From: Bacillota bacterium
GTDB taxonomy: Bacteria > Bacillota > Bacilli > Paenibacillales > NBRC-103111
Assembly (NCBI GenBank): GCA_023386955.1
Contig: JAEWIS010000044.1
Coordinates: forward strand, 310,001 to 374,000
DNA length: 64,000 nucleotides
Direction of reading: 5' to 3'
A program made the position numbers and the translations under genes. Below the pieces are notes generated by a model, which did not search any database, was not told where the DNA came from, and saw only the letters and a list, made by a program, of their open reading frames with translations. This document shows, in pieces, positions 17,690 through 25,664 of this stretch (positions within the stretch are counted from its first letter, which is position 1; each line of letters starts with the position of its first letter).

Positions 17690-18702
17690 CCAAGGCATTG
17701 GTAACCGGAGCCACCGGTTTTTTGGGAAGGCATGTATGTTTGAGGCTGCAGACAATGGGCTGGGAGGTGGCCGGCATGGGCCGCAACCGCCGGGCCGGGT
17801 CGGAGCTGGAGGCGTTGGGCATCCGCTTTATCCACGCCGACCTGCGCGACCGGGAGCAGGTGGAGCTTGCCTGTTGGGGCCAGGATGCGGTGTTCCACTG
17901 CGGGGCGTTGTCCTCGCCTTGGGGACCGTATCGGGACTTCCACGCTGTCAATGTGGATGGCACCGCTCATATAACGGCAGGATGCCTGAAGCATGGGGTG
18001 GGACGTCTGGTTCATATCTCAACGCCGAGCATTTATTTCGACGGGCATGAGGAACGGCTGGGGGTCAAGGAGGACGCGGCGCTTCCGTCTAAGCCGGTGA
18101 ACGCCTATGCGGCGACCAAGCTGAAGGCGGAGCAGGTGGTGCGGCAGGCCTTCCGGGAGGGGCTAGCGGGATTGATTTTGCGGCCCCGGGCCATCTTCGG
18201 TCCCGGTGACACAGCCCTTTTGCCCCGGCTGATGCGGGCCAACGATACCTCAGGCATTCCACTTTTCCGGAATGGGCAGGTGCTGCTCGATCTCACCTAT
18301 GTGGATAATGTGGTGGATGCCATGCTGCTGGGCTGGCAGGCGCCGGAGGAGGCGTTGGGGCAGGCCTACAACATCACTAATGGTGAACCGGCCCTGCTCA
18401 AGGATGTGCTGATGGAGCTGTTTACTATGCTGGGGATGCCCTTGCGCACGAAGAAGCTGCCGTACCCGGTGGCGTATGGGGCGGCGGCGCTGCTGGAATG
18501 GAGCCATACGCTTCTGCCCATGCTGGGCGAGCCCACCTTCACCCGGTATTCGGTGAGTGTACTGGCTCAAAGTCAAACGCTGGATATTTCTCGGGCTCAT
18601 AAATTGCTGGGGTATACACCGCAGGTGAGCCTTCATGAGGGGCTGCGCCGTTTTGCGGAATGGTGGATAGAAACGGAGGGGAGCAGGAATGAGCACAGAT
18701 AA
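17686..18702 (+). CDS. NAD(P)-dependent epimerase/3-beta-HSD-like reductase
   Basis: 338 residues, extended SDR: GATGFLG at 8-14 binds the dinucleotide and Y141-xxx-K145 (YAATK) is catalytic. The overall pattern (LVHISTPSIYFDG, RPRAIFGPGD, YNITNGEP) is that of 3-beta-HSD/OleD-like enzymes, which reduce beta-keto acids in olefin and beta-lactone pathways. It overlaps the preceding gene by ATGA and the next by 14 bases. It is the logical reductase for the ketosynthase product. Confidence 0.87.
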   Translation: MTKALVTGATGFLGRHVCLRLQTMGWEVAGMGRNRRAGSELEALGIRFIHADLRDREQVELACWGQDAVFHCGALSSPWGPYRDFHAVNVDGTAHITAGCLKHGVGRLVHISTPSIYFDGHEERLGVKEDAALPSKPVNAYAATKLKAEQVVRQAFREGLAGLILRPRAIFGPGDTALLPRLMRANDTSGIPLFRNGQVLLDLTYVDNVVDAMLLGWQAPEEALGQAYNITNGEPALLKDVLMELFTMLGMPLRTKKLPYPVAYGAAALLEWSHTLLPMLGEPTFTRYSVSVLAQSQTLDISRAHKLLGYTPQVSLHEGLRRFAEWWIETEGSRNEHR

Positions 18703-19573
18703 TGCGGCGGGCTGCGCCCCGCTTCTGGATGGACCGCTTGTGGAGCTGACGCTGTTTGCGGCAGGGTACTGCCGTCACCCGGAGTTTTTCACCATACGGG
18801 GCGGGTCCTGGAGGCCGGCTCCATTCCCGGCAGGCTTTGCGCTGATCCGTCATCCGCAGCATGGCTATATCCTCTTCGACACCGGGTATTCCCGGCGTTT
18901 TGTGGAGGAGACCCGGCGTTTACCGCAGCTTTTGTACCGGATGATCACTCCAGTGGTATTCCGGGAGGAGGACGGTGCGGTAAGCCAGCTGGGCCGCAAG
19001 GGCATCCAAGCGGAGGAGATCGGGACTGTGGTGCTGTCCCATTTTCATGCGGATCATACGGCGGGACTGCGGGATTTCCCCCGGGCCCGGTTCATATACA
19101 AGCGGGAGGCCTATGCTGCCGTCAACAAACTAAGCCCCTTCGCTGCAGTGAAGGCCGGTTATCTGTCCGGGTTATTGCCGGAGGACTTCGGGGAACGGTC
19201 GGCTTTTATGGAGGATGTGAGCCCGTATCCGCTGCCCGGTTCATTCCCCTTCGAACACGGGTACGATCTGTTGGGCGACGGAAGCCTGGTGGCCGTTGAT
19301 CTGCCCGGACATGCGGCAGGGCAAACAGGGCTGCTGCTGCGGACGGCGGAAGGGGAGGTTTTCCTCTGTGCGGATGCCGTGTGGTCCAGCCGGGCTTTCC
19401 GGGAGGACCGCAAGCCCCACCCGGCAGCGCGGATCATTATGGCGGATGCCGGGGAATACGGGCAGTCCTTCCGCAGGCTCATCCGGCTGCACCGGGAATA
19501 CCCGCAGCTGCTGATTATCCCCAGCCATTGCGGGGAGGCGCTGGGCTGGACCGGAGAGGAGCGTAGGCCATGA
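18689..19573 (+). CDS. Metallo-beta-lactamase-fold hydrolase
   Basis: 294 residues with the zinc motif H118-F-H120-A-D122-H123, later metal ligands in DLPGHAAGQTG and LCADAVW, and a C-terminal IIPSHCGEA. It resembles lactonase/thioesterase-like MBL enzymes (AttM/AiiA group). In this operon it may release or hydrolyse an acyl intermediate or open a lactone. Start ATG at 18689 lies within the end of the reductase gene, after GGAGGGGAG. Confidence 0.86.
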   Translation: MSTDNAAGCAPLLDGPLVELTLFAAGYCRHPEFFTIRGGSWRPAPFPAGFALIRHPQHGYILFDTGYSRRFVEETRRLPQLLYRMITPVVFREEDGAVSQLGRKGIQAEEIGTVVLSHFHADHTAGLRDFPRARFIYKREAYAAVNKLSPFAAVKAGYLSGLLPEDFGERSAFMEDVSPYPLPGSFPFEHGYDLLGDGSLVAVDLPGHAAGQTGLLLRTAEGEVFLCADAVWSSRAFREDRKPHPAARIIMADAGEYGQSFRRLIRLHREYPQLLIIPSHCGEALGWTGEERRP

Positions 19574-20940
19574 GGGGCGCAGGCGGGTTGGGCGTCAGAG
19601 GACTTGCTCTTTTTCTCACCCATTATGTAAGGACGAAGTACAGGCGGCAATGGTCCGGTCGTGAAGCCTTGGAGCGCTGGCAGGAGCGGCAGGTTCAGAA
19701 AAGGCTCCGGTTTGTCCGCAAACACTCCCCCTTTTACCGGGAGCTCTGGGGCGGCAGGCCCTTGACGGAATGGCGAGAGTTTCCCGTCATTGACAAGGCG
19801 GTGATGATGGAGCACTTCGACCGGTTGAACACGGCGCGCATCCGCAAGAAGGAAGCCATGGAGCTGGCGCTGGAGGCGGAGCGGACCCGTAATTTTACCC
19901 CGCAGCTGGGCGGCATTACCGTGGGGTTATCCTCCGGCACTTCGGGCAGCCGGGGGCTGTTTCTGGTCAGCCCGGACGAGCAGGCGGCCTGGGCGGGTAT
20001 GATGCTGGCGAAGGTGCTGCCGGGACCCTTATGGCAGCGGGAAAAAATCGCCTTTTTCCTGCGGGCCAACAGCAATCTCTATGCATCCGTGGGCAGCGGC
20101 CGGCTGCAATTCGAATATTTCGATTTGCTGGAGGACACGCAGAAGCATGTGGAGCGGCTGAACCGGTACCAGGCGGGCATCTGGGCGGCTCCGCCCTCTG
20201 TGCTCCGGCAGCTTGCCGAGCAAAAGCGCACAGGACGCTTAACCGCCGTTCCCCGGCGTATGGTGTCAGTAGCCGAGGTGCTGGACCCGGTGGACGCAGA
20301 GGTGATTCGGGACACCTTCGGCCTGCCGATCCATCAGGTGTATCAATGTACGGAAGGGTTTCTGGCCAGCACCTGCTCCCACGGAACGCTGCATCTCAAC
20401 GAGGACATTGTCCATATCGGGAAGGAAGCCGTGCCGGATGACCCCGGCGGACGCAGATTTGTCCCCATCATTATGGATTTCTCCCGGACCACCCAGCCCA
20501 TTATCCGCTACCGGCTGAATGATGTGCTGACGGAGGCGGAGCAGCCCTGTCCTTGCGGCTCCCCTTTTACCGCCATTGAACGGATTGAAGGACGCTGCGA
20601 CGACATCTTCTATATAGAGCGGACGGAGGACGGCAAACTGAAGCCCGTTTATCCCGATTTTATCACCCGCGCTGTGCTGGCCGCCTCTTCGGCGATCCGG
20701 GAATACCGGGTGATCCAGCAGGGGGAGGAGACGCTTACGGTGGAGCTGCTGCTGCAGGACGGCGCTTCACAGGCGGAGGTGGAACGGCAAGTGACGGCTT
20801 CGGTGGAGGCGTTGATGCTTAGGGTGGGCTGCCGTATGCCGGACCTGGTTTTTACCGGATACACACATCCGGAAGGCGCCCGGAAGCTGAGGCGGGTGGA
20901 GAGGAGATGGGCCATTGACCAGCCGCGTCTCCCTATATAG
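19570..20940 (+). CDS. PaaK/CoF390-synthetase-like adenylate-forming enzyme
   Basis: 456 residues. The ATP loop is SSGTSGSRG at 121-129; YQCTEGFLAS and TQPIIRYRLNDVL correspond to the later adenylation motifs, and CPCGSPF is a cysteine pair often seen in this group. It belongs to the F390 synthetase-related branch rather than to ordinary acyl-CoA ligases, so it probably activates a carboxylate as AMP ester for transfer. ATG at 19570 overlaps the hydrolase stop. Confidence 0.83.
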   Translation: MRGAGGLGVRGLALFLTHYVRTKYRRQWSGREALERWQERQVQKRLRFVRKHSPFYRELWGGRPLTEWREFPVIDKAVMMEHFDRLNTARIRKKEAMELALEAERTRNFTPQLGGITVGLSSGTSGSRGLFLVSPDEQAAWAGMMLAKVLPGPLWQREKIAFFLRANSNLYASVGSGRLQFEYFDLLEDTQKHVERLNRYQAGIWAAPPSVLRQLAEQKRTGRLTAVPRRMVSVAEVLDPVDAEVIRDTFGLPIHQVYQCTEGFLASTCSHGTLHLNEDIVHIGKEAVPDDPGGRRFVPIIMDFSRTTQPIIRYRLNDVLTEAEQPCPCGSPFTAIERIEGRCDDIFYIERTEDGKLKPVYPDFITRAVLAASSAIREYRVIQQGEETLTVELLLQDGASQAEVERQVTASVEALMLRVGCRMPDLVFTGYTHPEGARKLRRVERRWAIDQPRLPI

Positions 20941-22069
20941 TCGTGAGGAGCTGCATCAAGTAGAGTGGCCGGACACGGAGGATGGCCTTTATGCCAGAGG
21001 TTATCTGGAGCCGCTGATGGCGCAGGGAACAAGCGGTTTTATCCCCAATGCAGAAACGGAGCTGCTGCTCGCCCGGCTGGATGATCTGGTGCTTCCGGTG
21101 ACCGTGAATTACGCTGAATATGGCAATTCCTATGTGTGCTCCCCATATACGCACTATGTGCGTTATGCCAAGCAGGAGCTGTCCCTTCTCCAATCCCCCC
21201 TGCTGGAAAAAGGTCTGACGCTCCTGCTGGATGGATTAGGCAGCCTGATGAAGCGTTCGCACCTCAACCGGGTGGTGCATATCAACAACTGGCTGCTGTC
21301 CACCAATCTGTTTCCCCGTATGTCCGGCGAGCAGGCGGCAGCGGTGCTGCAGGCGGTACGGGAGCAGTTCCCGGAGCATACAGTGATTATGCGGTCCTTG
21401 AGCCCGGCCCTGCACAAGGAGCTGCTGGAGGCGCTGCGCACGGAGGGCTGCAAGCTGGTGCCCAGCAGGCAGATTTATTTGTTCCAGGCCGGTGGCCCGG
21501 ACTTCGGGAATGCCAAGGCCCGCTGGTTATTGAAGCGGGATGGGGAGCTAATGGCCAAAACCGGCTACAGCTTTGTGCCCGGAGAGGCGATTACGGAGGC
21601 GGACTACCCCCGGATTGCGGAACTGTACAAGCTGCTGTATCTGGACAAATATTCCTACGATAATCCGCAATTTACGGAGGCGTTTATTGCTTTGGCCCAC
21701 CGGACAGGCGCTTTGACCCTCCACGGCCTGCGGAAGGATGGGCGTCTGGATGCGGTGATGGGGTATTTTTGCCGGAACGGGGTGATGACAACGCCGCTGT
21801 TCGGCTATGATACCGTGCTGCCCCAATCGGTTGGCCTGTACCGGATGTTATCCGCATGCCTGATCCGGCAGGCCCGGGAGGCCGGTGTGCTGCTTCACGA
21901 AAGCGCGGGCGCCGCCCAGTTTAAGCGGAACCGTGGCGCGGTGGCGGATTTCGAATATTCCGCTGTGTTCGACCGGCATCTGCCGCCGGGCAGGCGTTGG
22001 TGCTGGACGCTGCTGGAGCAGCTGCTGAACCGGGTGGGGGTTCCGTTGATGAGGAAGCTGAAGCTATGA
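20915..22069 (+). CDS. GNAT/FemAB-like acyltransferase (putative)
   Basis: 384 residues with no strong textbook motif. The second half (about 210-350: YSFVPGEAITEADYPRIAELYKLL in shorter pieces, LDAVMGYF, LYRMLSACLIRQAREAG, LLHESAGAAQFKRNRGAV) has the order of a GNAT or FemAB-type fold, in which ESAGAAQFK would lie at the acyl-CoA site. It starts with TTG at 20915 inside the ligase gene, after GGAGAGGAG. I infer that it transfers an acyl group within the cluster; confidence in the exact family is low. Confidence 0.6.
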   Translation: MTSRVSLYSREELHQVEWPDTEDGLYARGYLEPLMAQGTSGFIPNAETELLLARLDDLVLPVTVNYAEYGNSYVCSPYTHYVRYAKQELSLLQSPLLEKGLTLLLDGLGSLMKRSHLNRVVHINNWLLSTNLFPRMSGEQAAAVLQAVREQFPEHTVIMRSLSPALHKELLEALRTEGCKLVPSRQIYLFQAGGPDFGNAKARWLLKRDGELMAKTGYSFVPGEAITEADYPRIAELYKLLYLDKYSYDNPQFTEAFIALAHRTGALTLHGLRKDGRLDAVMGYFCRNGVMTTPLFGYDTVLPQSVGLYRMLSACLIRQAREAGVLLHESAGAAQFKRNRGAVADFEYSAVFDRHLPPGRRWCWTLLEQLLNRVGVPLMRKLKL

Positions 22070-22095
22070 TGATCGATAGAAAGGGGAGTGTGCTT

Positions 22096-22968
22096 ATGTC
22101 CACATCTACTGAAGAATCTGCCCATATCCATTCCGGCAGTCGGGTTGCCCTGGTTACCGGAGCCTCCAGCGGCTTCGGTATGCTGATTGCGCTGGAGCTG
22201 GCCCGCAAGGGGATCCATGTTGCAGCCACCATGAGAAATCCCGCGAAGGCGGGGGAGCTGCTGCAGCTGGCGGAGAAAGCAGGAGTCTCCGGCCGGGTTC
22301 AAGTGCTCCAATTGGATGTGACGGACCCCCTCTCCATCCGGGGGGCTATCGAGGAGACCCTGCGTGTCCATCAGCGGTTAGACATTCTGGTCAACAACGC
22401 AGGGTTTGCCGTCGGCGGCTTTGTGGAGGAGGTGTCCATGGACGGATGGCGTCAGCAGATGGAGACTAATTTCTTCGGACTGGTGGCGGTGACCCAAAGC
22501 GTCATCCCCATTATGCGGCAGCAGCAGAACGGGCTGATTATCAACATCAGCAGCGTCAGCGGCCGGGTGGCATTTCCGGGCTATGGCCCTTATGCCGCCT
22601 CCAAGTTTGCCGTGGAGGGGTTTACGGAAACCCTCCGGCATGAGCTGGCTCCGCTGGGCATTGGCGTTGTGCTGGTGGAGCCGGGGGCCTACCGGACGCC
22701 CATCTGGAGCAAGGGGATTGACGGCATGGTGCCGACTGCCGATTCCCCCTACCGGGAGCGGCTGGAACGCATTTCGCAATACTCCCGCCGGACGGGGGAA
22801 ACCGCACCCGATCCGCAGCAGGTGGCGGATTTGGTAGGCGTTCTGGCCGATGCCCGTTCCCCCCGCCTCCGTTACACCCTGGGCAGCGGCTCCAGGCTGG
22901 CGATATGGAGCAGGGCCCTGCTGCCCTGGAAATGGTTCGAAGCCATCATCAGGCAGGGGACACGGTAA
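22096..22968 (+). CDS. Short-chain dehydrogenase/reductase
   Basis: 290 residues. TGASSGFG (21-28) binds NAD(P), NNAG is at 100-103, and the catalytic set S152, Y166, K170 (YAASK) is complete. Classical SDR of the oxidoreductase type close to those acting on lipids or steroids. ATG at 22096 is chosen because AAGGGGAG lies 8 bases before it; an in-frame ATG at 22066 lacks this. It is 26 bases after the acyltransferase-like gene and closes the operon. Confidence 0.88.
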   Translation: MSTSTEESAHIHSGSRVALVTGASSGFGMLIALELARKGIHVAATMRNPAKAGELLQLAEKAGVSGRVQVLQLDVTDPLSIRGAIEETLRVHQRLDILVNNAGFAVGGFVEEVSMDGWRQQMETNFFGLVAVTQSVIPIMRQQQNGLIINISSVSGRVAFPGYGPYAASKFAVEGFTETLRHELAPLGIGVVLVEPGAYRTPIWSKGIDGMVPTADSPYRERLERISQYSRRTGETAPDPQQVADLVGVLADARSPRLRYTLGSGSRLAIWSRALLPWKWFEAIIRQGTR

Positions 22969-23061
22969 GGATGCCAAGAAGACAGATCCTAGGCCGTGTT
23001 TGCAAACCCGTTTTGCTCCCCTCGGCGTTTGCAAGCACACCCTAGCTGAGGAGGCGAAAGC

Positions 23062-23637
23062 TTGAGACAGGATTTTTCCAAAGTAACGGCGGCGCGGCTT
23101 TCGGAGTTGTTTCCCATTCTGCATGAGGAGCATAATCCCTTGTGGAAGACGCATTATCTGGAGGAAAAGGCATTTCTGAAATCGGTATTTGGCGGCAATC
23201 TGGTCCGCATCAGCCATATCGGCAGCTCCTCTGTTCCCGGCTTGCTGGCAAAGCCCACTGTAGATATTTTGCTGGAGATACGCAGGGATACGGACTTAAA
23301 TGCGGTAACGGAACGGATGAAGGATGAGGACTATGTGGTCAACACACCAGCGGCCGATCTGATCATGTATCTGAAGGGGTACACCCCTGAGGGTTTCAGG
23401 GGCCAGGCTTTCCATATCCATGTCCGGCACAGTGGGGATTGGGGGGAGCTTTACTTCCGGGACTATCTCATGGCGCATCCGGAGAAGGCAGTGGAATATG
23501 CCGCCCTGAAGATAACGTTGAAGGAGCAGTTTCCCCATGATCGGGACGGTTACACGGAGGCAAAAGGGCAATTTGTGCTGGCTTGCACGGAACAGGCGAG
23601 AATGGAGTTTCCGGGGAGATATACTCCGGGGGATTAA
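23062..23637 (+). CDS. GrpB/UPF0157 nucleotidyltransferase-like protein
   Basis: 191 residues. HIGSSSVPGLLAKPTVDILLE at about 53-73 is the GrpB hallmark (G-S...D-x-D-like nucleotidyltransferase core) and FHIHVRH follows. Function of the family in bacteria is unknown, with a nucleotidyltransferase fold. TTG at 23062 follows GAGGAGG by about 7 bases. The 93 bp before it contain an imperfect inverted repeat around GTTTGCAA that could end the biosynthetic operon. Confidence 0.85.
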   Translation: MRQDFSKVTAARLSELFPILHEEHNPLWKTHYLEEKAFLKSVFGGNLVRISHIGSSSVPGLLAKPTVDILLEIRRDTDLNAVTERMKDEDYVVNTPAADLIMYLKGYTPEGFRGQAFHIHVRHSGDWGELYFRDYLMAHPEKAVEYAALKITLKEQFPHDRDGYTEAKGQFVLACTEQARMEFPGRYTPGD

Positions 23638-23658
23638 GATGAAAAAGGAGCTTAGCCC

Positions 23659-24621
23659 ATGGTGAATCAAAAAAAGCTGGAGTTGGCTTTCAAAAAGTAC
23701 AAAAAAGGCCACAATTTCGAAGGGATCAAACAGGATTACGAGGAAAGAACGGTTGATGTTCAAAATATAGTGGATTCAAATCTTATAGAAAAGGACCATA
23801 TCTTACTGTTGAGCCTTGAAGAAATTTTTAGGTATTACATGTCCCTTTGGAAGCGGGATGTTCTAGTAAAGGGCGGCCATACAATAGAACCGCTGAAAGT
23901 GATGCAGATGACGGCATTTTACCAATGTATGGGACATGATTTGTACAAAGTCAAGTATCCGAAAATGCGGTTAGAGTATTCGTTCGGTGATGTTGTCAGG
24001 TCATTGATTCATTGCTCTATGTTTGGCTGGGAGAAGGAAGAGAGCCTTTTATTTGATTTTATTGTCCATCATCTGGGCGATAATTTAATGCCGGCTAAGG
24101 AATGGGAAACCCATATCTGGTTTTTGCTGGAGCTATATTTGCAATATAGGGAAAAGACTATTTTAGCTACCAACCGTCAGGTTCATTTGGCCGTGATCGA
24201 TAAGTTTAGGGAAGAAGGGATTCCTTATGGAAATATCCCCGAAGACCTCCACCTTTACGATAAGGTGTTGGAACAATGGAAAGATGCAAATGACGATGAA
24301 ATGCAGCAGTTTATCGTGGAAATGTCGGAGTTTCATACCGGATTGGTCTCGGAGATCGACAAAATGGGTGAATTTGGTGATTACAGATACGGCTTTTATC
24401 CTTATGAGATCATCTATTTGATGCATGTAAGGCAAAAAATCGGCAAGCCGATTACCAATTCATTAACCGATTTCTTAATGGATACACCGGAAGCAAAGCT
24501 GGAGTTTAACAACCCCGAACCTTATCCGGAATGGGACCCGGTGATGCGGAGGATCGACGATTTTTACCGCCGCCATTATCCCGAATATCTCCCTAATACA
24601 TACGGCAGTCTATTTCAATAA
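23659..24621 (+). CDS. Unknown protein, possible PoNi/DUF1911-like immunity protein
   Basis: 320 residues, acidic and helical, with visibly lower GC than its neighbours, suggesting separate ancestry. The C-terminal third (YGFYPYEIIYLMHVRQKIG...HYPEYLPN) is reminiscent of PoNi/DUF1911 immunity proteins, in which a FxxYE-type segment is followed by a proline-rich tyrosine patch. That comparison is by memory and uncertain. AAAAAGGAG lies upstream of ATG 23659. A small acidic gene follows after 18 bases, consistent with an immunity-type cassette. Confidence 0.6.
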   Translation: MVNQKKLELAFKKYKKGHNFEGIKQDYEERTVDVQNIVDSNLIEKDHILLLSLEEIFRYYMSLWKRDVLVKGGHTIEPLKVMQMTAFYQCMGHDLYKVKYPKMRLEYSFGDVVRSLIHCSMFGWEKEESLLFDFIVHHLGDNLMPAKEWETHIWFLLELYLQYREKTILATNRQVHLAVIDKFREEGIPYGNIPEDLHLYDKVLEQWKDANDDEMQQFIVEMSEFHTGLVSEIDKMGEFGDYRYGFYPYEIIYLMHVRQKIGKPITNSLTDFLMDTPEAKLEFNNPEPYPEWDPVMRRIDDFYRRHYPEYLPNTYGSLFQ

Positions 24622-24639
24622 TCCCCGGATGAACCTGGT

Positions 24640-24960
24640 ATGAATGACGATGAGCTTGTGCAGATCATTTTCGAGGACAGGAATGTGGCAGAGCCCATTT
24701 TGGAGGATAACGGAAATACGAAGCACGAGAGAATGTTGGAGATAGGGCTTTCAACACAAACATTCTTGCATCTGGATTATAAAGGTGAAGTGCATCAGGA
24801 AATCATCCATTTTATTCTGGATTATGAAAGTAATAAAGATCTGGAGCTGGTTGCTGCGGATGAGCTCGAGGAACTGGATGATTTGGAGTATGAGCAGATT
24901 GGAGAACAGGGAGAAATTAGTGCAGACAGAGCTAATGAAAGGAGAACATATACCGCCTGA
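24640..24960 (+). CDS. Small acidic unknown protein, possibly frameshifted at its end
   Basis: 106 residues, rich in D and E (ELEELDDLEYEQIGEQGE), starting 18 bases after the previous gene with only a weak ribosome site. Low GC like its neighbour. The frame ends in an unlikely basic tail (RRTYTA), while the other frame continues to 25000 with a protein-like end (KGEHIPPEERGIQYYHYGEE), which suggests a frameshift near 24925. I know no family. It may be an immunity-gene remnant. Confidence 0.4.
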   Translation: MNDDELVQIIFEDRNVAEPILEDNGNTKHERMLEIGLSTQTFLHLDYKGEVHQEIIHFILDYESNKDLELVAADELEELDDLEYEQIGEQGEISADRANERRTYTA

Positions 24961-25030
24961 AGAGAGAGGCATACAGTATTACCATTACGGTGAGGAATAG
25001 GTTGAAGCTGAAGCGCAATCACCGGTTTCT

Positions 25031-25209
25031 GCGGACACAGGAGACGTTATTTCCTCCAAAAGCGGACGTCTTCCGTTTATGCGGACTGAGGTTCCGCTAA
25101 TTGCCGGAAAAGCCTCCGATTGTAACACCCGCCGGGCAATTAAGGGTTTCTGGGTCCGCAAGCTCCGGAAACAAGCCCATTTTCACCAAATAGAGGATCG
25201 TGAGTCCGT
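25031..25209. repeat. Quadripartite palindromic element, copy 3 (head GCGGAC)
   Basis: GCGGAC starts the direct units at 25031 and 25081; its complement GTCCGC/GTCCGT ends the inverted units at 25159 and 25209. Both spacings are 50 bp. Unlike most copies it sits between two genes in the same direction, before the monooxygenase. Confidence 0.78.
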
Positions 25210-25260
25210 AACGACGACGTTTGCCCGGTTCATTATTACATTGAAGAGGAGAGCTGTCCC

Positions 25261-25587
25261 ATGAGTGGCTTTGCCCAAACGCCTAAACCACCGTATTATG
25301 CGGTCATCTTTAGCTCCCTGCGGACACCGGGGGATCAAGGCTACGGCAGAATGTCTGATGAGATCGAAGCCATTGTTTCCCAGCAAAAAGGCTTCTTGGG
25401 TGTGGAAAGCGCCCGGAATGAGCAGGGCTTCGGCATCACCGTCTCCTATTGGGATTCCCTGGACAGCATTCAATTGTGGAAGAACAACGCCTCCCATATG
25501 AAGGCCAAGGAAATGGGAAAAAAGCTGTGGTATGAGCATTACAGGATCCGCATCTGCAAGGTGGAATCCGACGGTTTGTTCCACTAA
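25261..25587 (+). CDS. Antibiotic-biosynthesis-monooxygenase-family protein
   Basis: 108 residues with the ABM ferredoxin-like fold: PPYYAVIFSSLRTPGDQGYG, QQKGFLGVESAR and ITVSYWDSLDSIQLWKNN are the family pattern. Members are small cofactor-free or haem-binding oxygenases (ActVA-Orf6, HmoA/IsdG-like), or have no known activity. ATG at 25261 follows GAGGAGAG. It is separated from the next gene by 77 bases in the same direction. Confidence 0.85.
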   Translation: MSGFAQTPKPPYYAVIFSSLRTPGDQGYGRMSDEIEAIVSQQKGFLGVESARNEQGFGITVSYWDSLDSIQLWKNNASHMKAKEMGKKLWYEHYRIRICKVESDGLFH

Positions 25588-25664
25588 AACTGCCGATGGT
25601 TTAAAGAAACCATAAATTGCCAACCCTAACCCTAGGATGATCTTGAACAATCGGAGGGGTATGT

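Noticed and set aside
22992..23042. Imperfect inverted repeat around GTTTGCAA as terminator or operator
   Set aside because: Pairing is interrupted and there is no T-run.
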